Below are positions 1 through 8,311 of a stretch of DNA of 64,000 nucleotides, piece after piece. Location: positions 62,001-126,000 of the forward strand of contig JAIDUG010000050.1 of assembly GCA_029060305.1 (NCBI GenBank). The letters run 5' to 3'. Origin of the DNA: Ruminococcus sp. Its GTDB lineage: Bacteria > Bacillota > Clostridia > Oscillospirales > Ruminococcaceae. Position 1 is the first letter of the stretch; every line of letters begins with the position of its first letter. The translations under genes were made by a program, and so were the position numbers. The notes beneath the pieces are model-generated. The model had not been told where the DNA came from. It saw only the letters and a program-made list of their open reading frames with translations, and did not search any database.

Positions 1-12
1 TACTACACTCAT
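1..12 (-). CDS. start of a gene cut by the left edge
   Basis: Only the first four codons (M-S-V-V) are inside the window. The ATG reads leftward from position 12 and is preceded at 20-26 by a good AAGGAG ribosome site about nine bases away, with a sigma-A promoter and palindromic operator further upstream. A short, promoter-proximal leader with an operator over the -10 box is typical of autoregulated repressor genes or regulated transporter genes, but the product cannot be told from four residues. The call rests on the signals, not on coding content. Confidence 0.45.
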
Positions 13-40
13 TTTTATACACTCCTTCATGTTAGCTATC

Positions 41-78
41 ACTAATATTAGTATATACTAACTTTCGTAAAAAGTCAA
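41..78 (-). promoter_or_regulatory. promoter with overlapping palindromic operators
   Basis: On the minus strand TTGACT (73-78) lies 17 bp from TATACT (50-55). A perfect 14-bp palindrome, TTAGTATATACTAA (48-61), covers the -10 box, and a second perfect 12-bp palindrome, ACTAATATTAGT (41-52), overlaps it on the downstream side. Two overlapping dyads on the -10 region are what a dimeric repressor such as a GntR, TetR or MarR type protein would use. Which protein binds is unknown; the regulated gene lies to the left. Confidence 0.6.
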
Positions 79-96
79 GTTTGTTATACACACGCA

Positions 97-126
97 ACAA
101 AAAAACTGCACACAAAGTACAGTTTT
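97..126 (-). terminator. terminator of the 125-664 gene
   Basis: Read on the minus strand, AAAACTG and CAGTTTT arms (126-120 and 108-102) form a stem followed by a run of T. The stem begins inside the stop codon of the upstream gene, so the transcript ends immediately after translation and stays separate from the promoter at 50-78. Confidence 0.65.
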
Positions 127-664
127 ATTTTTTTCTTCTGAATCGTGGCATAATTTTCGTTCTGTACATATAGTGGCAGGCTTTGAGATTCACATCATAC
201 AGCACGAAAATAATATTACAGAGTGCCAGCATAATTAAACTTCCATATTTTCCTATTTCGTCAAATTCCTCAAGCATCTGTTCAAGTCCGAAAATATATA
301 CTGTCACAAAAAAGTAGACTATCACACATACATTGAATACAATAAATTTTATAGTACGTCGCAGAAATTTTATATTTATCCTGTCGATATAGAATTTCAT
401 AATAGGATAATGTCCGAAAAGCATTATAAAAATCAGTGCTGATTCCTTGTCAAAAGTTATGAAAAGCGAAAGCAGACCTACTGACATATAGGTAAGCCAC
501 GCCCAGCCCGTACTCACTTCAACGGCAATAATCATCATAAGCACTCCGGCAACCATCGGCAACAACAAATACAGCATTGGCATAATTCCTGCAAAAAACA
601 TAGCTGTAAGGCATAGTGCCGAAACTATGCCCCCCAAAGCCACACGATAACTTATATCTCTCAT
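125..664 (-). CDS. multi-pass membrane protein of unknown function
   Basis: A very hydrophobic protein of 179 residues with five or six predicted membrane segments: two or three in the first 70 residues, one around 75-90, one around 105-130 and one near 140-160. The end is basic (RRKK). I do not recognise a catalytic motif. The packed N-terminal helices with small residues resemble ECF-type substrate-binding membrane subunits, but this is only a resemblance. The ATG at 664 sits six bases after an AAAGGA site; a TTG two codons earlier is too close to that site. The start touches the stop of the dehydrogenase gene upstream (TGA at 667-669), so the two are probably co-transcribed. Confidence 0.7.
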   Translation of the reverse strand: MRDISYRVALGGIVSALCLTAMFFAGIMPMLYLLLPMVAGVLMMIIAVEVSTGWAWLTYMSVGLLSLFITFDKESALIFIMLFGHYPIMKFYIDRINIKFLRRTIKFIVFNVCVIVYFFVTVYIFGLEQMLEEFDEIGKYGSLIMLALCNIIFVLYDVNLKACHYMYRTKIMPRFRRKK

Positions 665-666
665 AT

Positions 667-1422
667 TCAATCCTTTTTCTTTGCTTTCTGAACATTATAC
701 GTTATCGCTGAAAGAAGTCTTTCCGGAATAAATCGCTGTCCTATTGCACAGCATTTTGTGGTAAGAGACGGTACAGCAAAAAATTTTCCCTGAAAAAGTC
801 TTTTCAATGCATAGTCGGCAACGTATTCCGGCGAAACAGGTTTCACACTGAAACTTACTCCTGCACGGTTATTGAAATTGGTGTTTACCGGTCCGGGACA
901 GAGTACAGTTATTTTTACGTTTGAATGTTCTCTTCTGAGTTCCTCATATATCGCTGACGACAATCGTATAACGTAGTTTTTTGAAGCGTAGTAAGAAGAA
1001 AGCAAAGGTCCTGTCATAAATCCTGCTACAGAAGCCACATTCAGTATATAACCCCTGTCACGTTTTTTGAAGTCACGCAGAAACAGTTTTGTAAGAATAT
1101 GGAGTGCAGTTATATTCACGTCAATCATTGCAAGTTCGTCGTCAAGGTCTGTACAGTCGAATTTCCCGAAAATCCCATAACCTGCATTATTCACAAGCAA
1201 ATCAATATTCCTGTCTTTGCAGAAATCATAAACCCTGAAAACATCTTTTCTGTCTGAGAGTTCAGCCACGATTATTTCAGTATCTTTTCCGAAATCTTTC
1301 TGTAATTTTTTCAGTACATTTTCGTTTCTGCCTGTAAGAATGAGTTTCCAGCCGTGCCTGTGAAGATTTTCCGCAATACATTTTCCTATTCCGGAAGTCG
1401 CACCTGTTACCAATGCTTTCAT
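667..1422 (-). CDS. short-chain dehydrogenase/reductase (SDR)
   Basis: A classical SDR of 251 residues, the usual length. The N-terminus has the dinucleotide-binding motif TGATSGIG (residues 6-13), followed by the NNAG motif (VNNAGYGIFG), a catalytic Ser in the NVASVAG segment and the YxxxK pair in SYYASKNY. These are the residues of an NAD(P)H-dependent oxidoreductase. The VLCPGPVNTNF segment and the length match the DltE/YqjQ-like group that acts on small or lipid ketones, but the substrate is not predictable. A basic tail (KAKKKD) follows a hydrophobic stretch and might associate with the membrane. The gene lies between a membrane protein and the O-acetylation pair, all on one strand. Confidence 0.88.
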   Translation of the reverse strand: MKALVTGATSGIGKCIAENLHRHGWKLILTGRNENVLKKLQKDFGKDTEIIVAELSDRKDVFRVYDFCKDRNIDLLVNNAGYGIFGKFDCTDLDDELAMIDVNITALHILTKLFLRDFKKRDRGYILNVASVAGFMTGPLLSSYYASKNYVIRLSSAIYEELRREHSNVKITVLCPGPVNTNFNNRAGVSFSVKPVSPEYVADYALKRLFQGKFFAVPSLTTKCCAIGQRFIPERLLSAITYNVQKAKKKD

Positions 1423-1443
1423 AAATAAATCACTGTCCTTTCG

Positions 1444-2580
1444 TTAACTGTTCAGCAAGTCGAATAAATTTTCATTGTCCATACTGTTTATCCCGAACAA
1501 AAATAAAGTCTGTTCGTAGTTATCGGGATTTATGAAATTGCTGAGGGGTTTTGCCATATCTTCCGGAGATATTACCGCAATTTCGCTGTAGTGTTGTATC
1601 AGAAACTGTATAAAGCAGTCTGCATAACTGTCTTTTATCAACAGAAGTTTCTTGTTATTGTTCACGGAAGTCTTTATGCGTATAAAAGGTTCTTCCTCAC
1701 CTATATACATTCTGTACATATCACCACCCGACAGAAACTTCTCATCATTAAGAGTTTTCCGGTAAGTAATTCCGTTATTTTTGTAAGCTGTACAGGAAGT
1801 AACCTCCGCACCGCCTGGATAGCTGTAAACATCCAGTATATCAGATTTTGTTTTGTCGTAAAGACATCTGCTGTAAAGGTTTCCTCGGAAATCACTTGTA
1901 ACGTGCCTTATAGTATACTTGTTATATGACAAAGACTGAAAACCTAATTTCTGAATAACTGTCCTGTAAATGTAATACGCTCCGTAACTTGTAATTCTGG
2001 AATCGTTTCTGTAGTAAATATAGTTATTGTTCAGCATTCTGAGAATATTGTAAGTATCAATTTTTCTTATATCGTCGCTGAGACCCTCATATAAAAAATT
2101 TATCTGTTTTTTTTCGGGATTTGTCAAAAGATATTCCGGTAACATCTCCGTGTATACTCCGGAAGATGTCGGCACTGCTGTAAAATATAATGTTCCGTTG
2201 TAATTCCGGAAAAAAGTATTTATAGAGTCAATATTTTTCTGACGTACCTGTCGTGAGGAAATTTCAGCATCAAGAAGCATTTCGTCATTTACATAAACTC
2301 CGTTGACAATCTTTTCACATACAGACGATTCTATGCGTGCCTGTGCTGAAACCCATTTTTCACGTCTGTAAAAATGGTCTGTAATATATGATTCAAGCTG
2401 TTTTCCGTAACTGCCGTCGACAAGTGCGGAAACCGAAAATACAGGAAAGGAAGCAAGTTCACGGTTTTCACTGACTGAAAAATCCTCTTTTTCACCATAA
2501 ACTGTAAGTATAAGCATTGCTGATATTACCGCAAGTACAAGTATTGCCGTTATCCTGCCGGAGATTTCAGAAATTTTCAT
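1444..2580 (-). CDS. DHHW-family (AlgX/AlgJ-like) envelope protein with a degenerate active site
   Basis: A 378-residue protein with one N-terminal membrane anchor (about 10-28) and an extracellular SGNH-hydrolase-like domain. It has the family features ITDHFYRREKW (about 66-76), NGVYV, and a nucleophile-type Ser in LLIKDSYAD (S318). This family works with MBOAT proteins to O-acetylate extracellular polysaccharide, and an MBOAT gene lies directly upstream. The family normally has DHHW before TSYGAY; here positions 193-196 read DSRI, so the catalytic Asp/His pair is at least partly lost. The start chosen is the ATG at 2580, which follows GGAGAGG; an upstream in-frame ATG at 2652 would extend back into the MBOAT gene. 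Confidence 0.78.
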   Translation of the reverse strand: MKISEISGRITAILVLAVISAMLILTVYGEKEDFSVSENRELASFPVFSVSALVDGSYGKQLESYITDHFYRREKWVSAQARIESSVCEKIVNGVYVNDEMLLDAEISSRQVRQKNIDSINTFFRNYNGTLYFTAVPTSSGVYTEMLPEYLLTNPEKKQINFLYEGLSDDIRKIDTYNILRMLNNNYIYYRNDSRITSYGAYYIYRTVIQKLGFQSLSYNKYTIRHVTSDFRGNLYSRCLYDKTKSDILDVYSYPGGAEVTSCTAYKNNGITYRKTLNDEKFLSGGDMYRMYIGEEEPFIRIKTSVNNNKKLLLIKDSYADCFIQFLIQHYSEIAVISPEDMAKPLSNFINPDNYEQTLFLFGINSMDNENLFDLLNS

Positions 2581-2594
2581 AGTCCGCTCCTCTC

Positions 2595-3968
2595 CTAAAG
2601 TTTTAAAAGAAGTATTTCTGTACTTCCGCTGTACGAAATAAGTATCGTGCATAAAACAAGCAATATTACTGTAATCACAGGACTTAACACTGAATTGACA
2701 TCTTTAAGACGTGTTTTTCCTGAACGTGTGAGCATATTCCTGAAAAGACCGGTTGAAAAGTACATACTCAGCAGAAGTATAACTATATAGTATTTCAGCA
2801 GATAAAGCGTAATTGAATCCGCAAAAATCTTGTTACCGCCAAGCATAACAAGCAGATAATTAAACGAATCTTTTATATCTTTTCCAGAAAGAAATACTGT
2901 ACATATTATTGTTATCACATAAGTATAAATTATTCCGGTTACTTTGAGGAGACGGAATTTTATGAGATATTTTTCGAGTGTAACCATAAGTCCTATAAGA
3001 AATCCCCACAAAAGACCGTTTAAATCAAATCTGTACCAAAGACCAATCATACTCCACGCAAATATAAAGACAATTTTCCTGTATAAACGATTTTTTACAA
3101 GTTCACTGAGAGGTTTTGTAACGTAACGTCTGAACCAGTATATTACCTGTATGTGCCAGTTGTATGCAAAATCACGCATTTTCGTACTGAAAACAGGATA
3201 GTTGAAACTTTGCGGAAATCTGAATCCGAAACAATACCCTATACCTATTCCCATATCGGTTATACCCGAAAGTACAAAGTACAAACATAAAAGATATGCA
3301 GTCATTCCGAGCCACGCATTGAAGAAAGACATTTTCCATATATCAATACTTTCTACAGCCGTATAAAGCATATACATAGTATCTCCGGCAATGACTTTTT
3401 TCACAAGACCCTTGAAGAAAATTGTAAAGCCACGTCCTGTATCAGCAAGAGTAATTTTCTGATTGTTCAGCATTCTGTAAAAAGTCCTGTACCTTACTAT
3501 TATGAACATTTTCGGGAAAAACATCATATATAACGCAAACTTCAATAAATCAAACTCCGGTTTCATACGTTTCCGGTATATATCGATAAGATAACCTATT
3601 GCTGTAAGTATAAGGAACGATATTCCCACAGGAAAAAAGGTTTCAGATATGCCGAAAATTTCCCGTAAATCATTCAGCACATCTGTACGAAACGTAAGAA
3701 ACATAAGCAAATCAAAAATAATTCCCACCGCCAAAGATACGGCAGACAGAATTTTTTTACTGCGGAATTTGTATATAAAAAGTCCCGAGAAATAGTTGAC
3801 GAAAGTGCAGACCAGCATAAATATCAGAGACAACAGACTATTCAATGTATAGAAAACTCCGCTCATTAAAAAAAGCGAAATGTTTCTGAATCGTGTGGGA
3901 GTAATCCGGTAAATAAGCAGTGACACCGGCAAAAATCCATATATAAATAACAGACTGCTGTATGTCAT
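2595..3968 (-). CDS. MBOAT family membrane O-acyltransferase
   Basis: 457 residues with about ten membrane segments. The MBOAT signature is visible: the FFPKMFIIVRYR segment, a YNWHIQVIYWFRRYV block and the later WYRFDLNGLLWG stretch. AlgI, DltB and PatA-type proteins of this family carry acetyl groups across the membrane for transfer to polysaccharides. The conserved membrane His in most members precedes GLWHG; the equivalent here reads GLWYRFD, so the catalytic His should be checked by alignment. The start ATG overlaps the stop of the Toprim gene by four bases (ATGA), which suggests translational coupling. It functions most likely with the DHHW-type protein just downstream. Confidence 0.85.
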   Translation of the reverse strand: MTYSSLLFIYGFLPVSLLIYRITPTRFRNISLFLMSGVFYTLNSLLSLIFMLVCTFVNYFSGLFIYKFRSKKILSAVSLAVGIIFDLLMFLTFRTDVLNDLREIFGISETFFPVGISFLILTAIGYLIDIYRKRMKPEFDLLKFALYMMFFPKMFIIVRYRTFYRMLNNQKITLADTGRGFTIFFKGLVKKVIAGDTMYMLYTAVESIDIWKMSFFNAWLGMTAYLLCLYFVLSGITDMGIGIGYCFGFRFPQSFNYPVFSTKMRDFAYNWHIQVIYWFRRYVTKPLSELVKNRLYRKIVFIFAWSMIGLWYRFDLNGLLWGFLIGLMVTLEKYLIKFRLLKVTGIIYTYVITIICTVFLSGKDIKDSFNYLLVMLGGNKIFADSITLYLLKYYIVILLLSMYFSTGLFRNMLTRSGKTRLKDVNSVLSPVITVILLVLCTILISYSGSTEILLLKL

Positions 3969-4555
3969 TCCGTATCCTCCAATTTGCCGACGTGTGTTGA
4001 AAGTTCTTCACTGTCCATCATAGTATTGAGAACCTCTATAAGTGAATCCGCTGACATAAGCGACGGCAGACCCAAATTTTTCTGAAGTTTTTCCCTTAAC
4101 TGTCTGCTGTTTTTTCCTCCGCTCAGACCCATTTCATAAAGCGTTGATTTTGTTATATCATTTTTATGCGTACTTTCTGAAGTACATACTCCGGACTTCT
4201 CAAACGCTGTAATCAAAGTCTTTACGTCTATCCCTTCAACGCCCAGCTTGCCCTCTGCCGACGGTTTTTCCTTGCGTTTTTCCTTTCCGAAAACGTCCGG
4301 TATATAGACGTTTATTATTTTTCCTTTTTTCACACAACCCTTTATATAACCACGAATCTTACGCCCTGCACTGTCTGAATCCGTCAGTATTATTATACCG
4401 GTCTTTTCCGCATAGTAACGTATAAGCGAAAGTTTTTCGGAATCCCTGAATATCCGGAAACCGTTTGTCACTATTATAACAGCGTCAACTACCGACGACA
4501 ATTTTATTTTATCATATTTTCCCTCAACTATTATTGCCTCATTAATCTTTAACAT
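3965..4555 (-). CDS. rnmV: Toprim-domain ribonuclease M5-like protein
   Basis: 196 residues. The Toprim fold is clear at the N-terminus: the catalytic Glu in IIVEGKYDK (about 8-16) and the acidic metal motif in ILTDSDSAGRKIRGY (about 55-69). The LGVEG stretch after a basic linker corresponds to the GKVGVE region of RNase M5, and the C-terminal helices fit the DUF4093-type tail. RNase M5 matures 5S rRNA in low-GC Gram-positives. The gene starts four to five bases after GGAGG and sits between holA and the MBOAT gene rather than next to ksgA as in Bacillus. Another small Toprim nuclease is possible, so the symbol is provisional. Confidence 0.75.
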   Translation of the reverse strand: MLKINEAIIVEGKYDKIKLSSVVDAVIIVTNGFRIFRDSEKLSLIRYYAEKTGIIILTDSDSAGRKIRGYIKGCVKKGKIINVYIPDVFGKEKRKEKPSAEGKLGVEGIDVKTLITAFEKSGVCTSESTHKNDITKSTLYEMGLSGGKNSRQLREKLQKNLGLPSLMSADSLIEVLNTMMDSEELSTHVGKLEDTE

Positions 4556-4565
4556 AAAGCCTCCG

Positions 4566-5627
4566 CTATTCAGTCATAAGCATTTTTGTGACCGCCTGCT
4601 CAAGAATTGTTTTTTCGTCAATACCGGTTGAATTAAGCTGTACAGCAGTATCACGCAGAATCTTTATACAGGCTCGTATTCTTTCCGTACTCATTCTTGA
4701 ACTGTCACGAAAAGCGTTTTTTACTTTAAACTCCCATACATATGAATAATCACTCATAACATCAGAAATGCCTTTTCCGGAATTTCTTGCACAAGAAGCT
4801 CTGTACATATCAAGAAAAGAGTTTGTGATGTTCGCCAGAACACTTCCTCGATTACTTTTGTCGGTCATAAGCTCGTCAAGGGCATTGAAAGCCGACTGTC
4901 TGTTGAAAGCTGAAACAGCGTCCGCCAACTGAAAAACAGTCACATTATTCTGACGGTGTACCAACAAATCAAGTATTTCACGGGTAATCTCTCTTCCCTG
5001 AGCGTATGCACATAGCTTATCAATTTCGTTCCTTACTGTCAGAATATCATACAGGCACATATCCGCAAGTTCACGTGCATTATTCTGTGAAATTTTCGCA
5101 CCGTTTGCAGAAACTTCCGACATAATAAAATTAGTCATTTCAGCAGGTGAAAGAAGTCCCATTTCGCAGACTATACCGTTTTTGGCGACAAAATCAAAAA
5201 GTTTCTTGTTTTTGTCGGTAATCTTGCCCTTTTTCGTCCTGACTTCAAAACCTGTTACATTGAATATTACAACGGTATAAGGCGGAATTTCCTTTATAGT
5301 TTCTATAAGTTTCTTGTTAAGAGTATCGGCAGTCTGTCCACGCATTTCCTCGCAAGGCTTCTCGCAGTTGTAGTCATTTATAAGAATACAGTTATAATCA
5401 GACATCATAGGCATCATCTGAATAGTATCATAGAGTTCCGAAAAATCAATTTTCTTGCCGTCAAGGCGTGTGAGTGCAAATTCCTCATTGTCACCGACAG
5501 CAGACTTTATAATCTGCTTTGTGACTGTCTGAACGCCTGTGACATTCTGTCCGTAAATATAGTAAAGATTTTCCAGTCTGCCGTTTCTGAGACTGGCTGT
5601 AATAGTTTTCTGGTCTGCCATAGGCAT
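4566..5627 (-). CDS. holA: DNA polymerase III delta subunit
   Basis: 353 residues, normal for HolA, the clamp-loader subunit that opens the beta sliding clamp. The N-terminal AAA+-like domain (YYIYGQNVTGVQTV), the central region VVIFNVTG and the C-terminal collar domain (RQNNVTVFQLADAV ... NRQSAFNALDELM) follow the family order. As usual for delta, the Walker A is not a functional ATPase motif. holA directly downstream of comEC is a conserved Firmicute arrangement and supports both calls. The ATG at 5627 has only a weak GAAGTGA-type site; an ATG two codons later is an alternative. Confidence 0.9.
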   Translation of the reverse strand: MPMADQKTITASLRNGRLENLYYIYGQNVTGVQTVTKQIIKSAVGDNEEFALTRLDGKKIDFSELYDTIQMMPMMSDYNCILINDYNCEKPCEEMRGQTADTLNKKLIETIKEIPPYTVVIFNVTGFEVRTKKGKITDKNKKLFDFVAKNGIVCEMGLLSPAEMTNFIMSEVSANGAKISQNNARELADMCLYDILTVRNEIDKLCAYAQGREITREILDLLVHRQNNVTVFQLADAVSAFNRQSAFNALDELMTDKSNRGSVLANITNSFLDMYRASCARNSGKGISDVMSDYSYVWEFKVKNAFRDSSRMSTERIRACIKILRDTAVQLNSTGIDEKTILEQAVTKMLMTE

Positions 5628-5666
5628 ATAAAATCACTTCATTTCAGATTTAATTTTTCCGAACTT

Positions 5667-7748
5667 TCAGTACATATCCGATATTCTGAAAAGTCCGTCT
5701 GCATTGATTTCAACTTCAAAGTTATTCATTCCCGAATAGTTGTAATCAACATTTTCCTTGTCGTCAAGGTATATACTTTTTCCGTCACATTGCATATCAG
5801 TATCTTTAGTAATTCTGCCATAGAATACCGTAAGCCCTCTGTTTTCCGGAACATCACTTTTTACAGACACAAAAGTCATCTCTGAATTTTTATATATAAT
5901 TCTCAGTATTTCGTCGGAAAATGTTATACTGTAATCAGCGGACTTTATTTCATAACCATCGTCACTGAAAAGTATGGCGTTATTGTCTCCGCAAGGTGAA
6001 ACATTTCCGTAAGTCATCCATTTTCCGATTTCTGCTGAATCAAGTTCATTTCTATACGACAGATAAAGCGACTGCACATTTTTATGAAGTACTATATATT
6101 CAACGTTATCTGTATTATTTTCGGAAAGATATTTGTTTACATAGCGAGGATTTCTGTAACCGCCTAAATCAATAACATAATTGCTTTTGTTATACGAAAC
6201 AACTACAGAAGCTGTATCACCCTTGCCGACTACTGCAACCCTGAATTTATCAGTACTGGCATTTCCGTGAATTTCCGTACCGATGCACGTTACAATAAAT
6301 GACAAAGCTGTTGCAAACGAAATATACTTTCTGTTGCCGGTTGATATTCTGACCATTACAACCGCCGTCACGCATATGAATGCAAGTTTTGCCGTGAAAT
6401 CGTTTCCGCACAATATGTAAGAAAAATCATATTCTGAAATTTTTTCCGAGACAAAAAGGACTATTTTTATTATACCGCCTGTTATCTGAAGTACGGGCAG
6501 AAATCCTCCTGTCAGTGTGTAAATCATTCCTATAACCATACATACGGTACACAAAGGCACTATAATTATATTTGTCAACGGTGAAATAACAGATACTTCT
6601 TCAAAATACAGCATACTCAAAGGCATTATCGCAACCGATGCACTCACCATTGCAAGAAAATCACGGACAATCCTTTTCCTGAAAGTCTTTGTGGAAAGGT
6701 TCTTCACCATATAAGGTGCAAAAACTCCTGTTCCGAAAGTTCCCACAACAGACAGCAGAAATCCCTGACTGTATATTATGTAAGGATTCACAATGCACAT
6801 TATAAGTACAGCAACAGCAAGCGAGTTGAAAGTATCGTTTTTCCGGCGGAAAAGTCCGGCAGAATACGCAGTATCAAACATTATCATTGCCCTTACCGCC
6901 GAAACAGGAGTATTTGCCATAATCACCATAAACAACATAAAAATATTTACTATTCCGAAAGATACAAATTTATTAAGTCGCAGACGTTTCAGCAGATACA
7001 TTACAAACATTGCCATAACAGAGATGTGTAGTCCCGATACCGCCATTATATGACCTATGCCTGTACGGTAAAGGGAATTTTTTATTCTGCCGTCAAGAAA
7101 ACGCTTCTCACCGAAAACCATTCCCGAAAGAAAACCTCCGCAGTCGTCGCCAAGCGTAATACGGAAATCAGAAATAATTTTTTCCCTGTAGTCCATGAGG
7201 AAATTTTTAATTTTGTGTGAGCTGAGTTTGTCAACCGTTATTCCGTCAGCCTTTTCAGCAGAAAGAAAAATCCTGTCCGGTTTGTAATAGTTTTCGCTGT
7301 CAAAAAGATAATCACCGGAAATCTTTTCAAAAGTACAGCTTTCAATATTTATGCGGTCTCCGTACTCCGCATTGAGTTCATTGCTGTAAAAATATATTTT
7401 CGCCGTCCGCTGACCGTTTATTTTTCCCTTTATAATATAACGTGCCTTGTCGTTGTCGTAAACATCATAGTCGCTGACAGTACCTGAAAAACTTCCGGTT
7501 TTATTGTCATATGAAATAATGTCGTTGTATACGTAATGTGTATATAGTTCACCTGTTGCAAACGCTACTGCAAATGACATTGAAACTATTGCAAAATCAT
7601 TTAATGAAAATTTATTTAATTTGCCCACGACAATATAAATCAGAAATGCAATAATCGGAAATATGAGTTTCCATATGTCTGTAAAAAATGAAACGAAAAA
7701 CAATCCCGACACATAACCCGCCGTAATACCAATCATTTTTCGTTTCAC
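5667..7748 (-). CDS. comEC: ComEC/Rec2 DNA-uptake channel, C-terminal domain degenerate
   Basis: 693 residues. Order of domains: N-terminal membrane helices and an OB-like DUF4131 region (about 1-190), the Competence domain with the signature GIGHIMAVSGLHISV (about 228-242) and PVSAVRAMIM, about ten membrane helices, and a C-terminal metallo-beta-lactamase-like domain. ComEC carries single-stranded DNA across the cytoplasmic membrane. The C-terminal domain begins normally (VAVVGKGDTASVVV ... YVIDLGG) but where other members have an HxHxDH metal motif this one reads YIVLHKNVQSLYLSY, so the nuclease-type centre appears lost. The start is probably GTG at 7748 after GAGGT; ATG at 7736 is an alternative. 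ComEA at 35.5-36.3 kb would be its partner. Confidence 0.88.
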   Translation of the reverse strand: MKRKMIGITAGYVSGLFFVSFFTDIWKLIFPIIAFLIYIVVGKLNKFSLNDFAIVSMSFAVAFATGELYTHYVYNDIISYDNKTGSFSGTVSDYDVYDNDKARYIIKGKINGQRTAKIYFYSNELNAEYGDRINIESCTFEKISGDYLFDSENYYKPDRIFLSAEKADGITVDKLSSHKIKNFLMDYREKIISDFRITLGDDCGGFLSGMVFGEKRFLDGRIKNSLYRTGIGHIMAVSGLHISVMAMFVMYLLKRLRLNKFVSFGIVNIFMLFMVIMANTPVSAVRAMIMFDTAYSAGLFRRKNDTFNSLAVAVLIMCIVNPYIIYSQGFLLSVVGTFGTGVFAPYMVKNLSTKTFRKRIVRDFLAMVSASVAIMPLSMLYFEEVSVISPLTNIIIVPLCTVCMVIGMIYTLTGGFLPVLQITGGIIKIVLFVSEKISEYDFSYILCGNDFTAKLAFICVTAVVMVRISTGNRKYISFATALSFIVTCIGTEIHGNASTDKFRVAVVGKGDTASVVVSYNKSNYVIDLGGYRNPRYVNKYLSENNTDNVEYIVLHKNVQSLYLSYRNELDSAEIGKWMTYGNVSPCGDNNAILFSDDGYEIKSADYSITFSDEILRIIYKNSEMTFVSVKSDVPENRGLTVFYGRITKDTDMQCDGKSIYLDDKENVDYNYSGMNNFEVEINADGLFRISDMY

Positions 7749-7759
7749 TATAACTTACC

Positions 7760-8299
7760 TCATTTAAAGAAAAGTGGCAATTTTTCAAGAAATACCACGT
7801 CGTCACGGTCTGCGGAGTCGCCCTCTGCGAGTACAGCCGAATATGTCACGACTTCACCGCCTGCTGTTTCCACAAGTTTTCCGAGAGCGTTGAAAGATTC
7901 TCCGGTACTCACAACGTCGTCAACTATCAGAATTTTCTTTCCTTTAATCATCTCCGCTTTTTCCTGCGAAAGATATAAAGTCTGTACGTTTGCGGTAGTT
8001 ATCGACTTAACCGAAACGGAAAGCGGTTCTGTCATATACAGCTTGACGGATTTACGTGCAACAACATAGGGTTTTCCGGACTGTCTCGCCATTTCGTAAG
8101 CAATCGGTATACCCTTTGATTCAGCAGTGAGTATAACGTCAAAATCTCCGCATTTTTTCAGAAGTTCCTCAGCACACGCAATCGTCAACTCAACGTCCGA
8201 GAACATTATGAACGCTCCTATAGAAACTTTTTCATTCAGCGGACAAAGCGGAAGTTCACGCTCAAGCCCTGCAATAGTCATCTTGTAAGTTTTTTTCAT
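7760..8299 (-). CDS. purine-type phosphoribosyltransferase
   Basis: 179 residues with a type I phosphoribosyltransferase fold. The PRPP-binding loop is ILIVDDVVSTGES (about 128-140), preceded by DVILTAESKGIPIAYEMA, which is the adenine/xanthine-type substrate loop region. The pattern (VARKSVKLYM) is that of the Apt/Xpt and PurR effector-domain group, so it could salvage adenine, hypoxanthine or xanthine using PRPP; the base cannot be fixed from sequence. No DNA-binding domain is present, which excludes PurR itself. It starts after GGAGCAACC and ends 11 bases before comEC, apparently in one transcript. Confidence 0.82.
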   Translation of the reverse strand: MKKTYKMTIAGLERELPLCPLNEKVSIGAFIMFSDVELTIACAEELLKKCGDFDVILTAESKGIPIAYEMARQSGKPYVVARKSVKLYMTEPLSVSVKSITTANVQTLYLSQEKAEMIKGKKILIVDDVVSTGESFNALGKLVETAGGEVVTYSAVLAEGDSADRDDVVFLEKLPLFFK

Positions 8300-8311
8300 T
8301 TTGGTTGCTCC

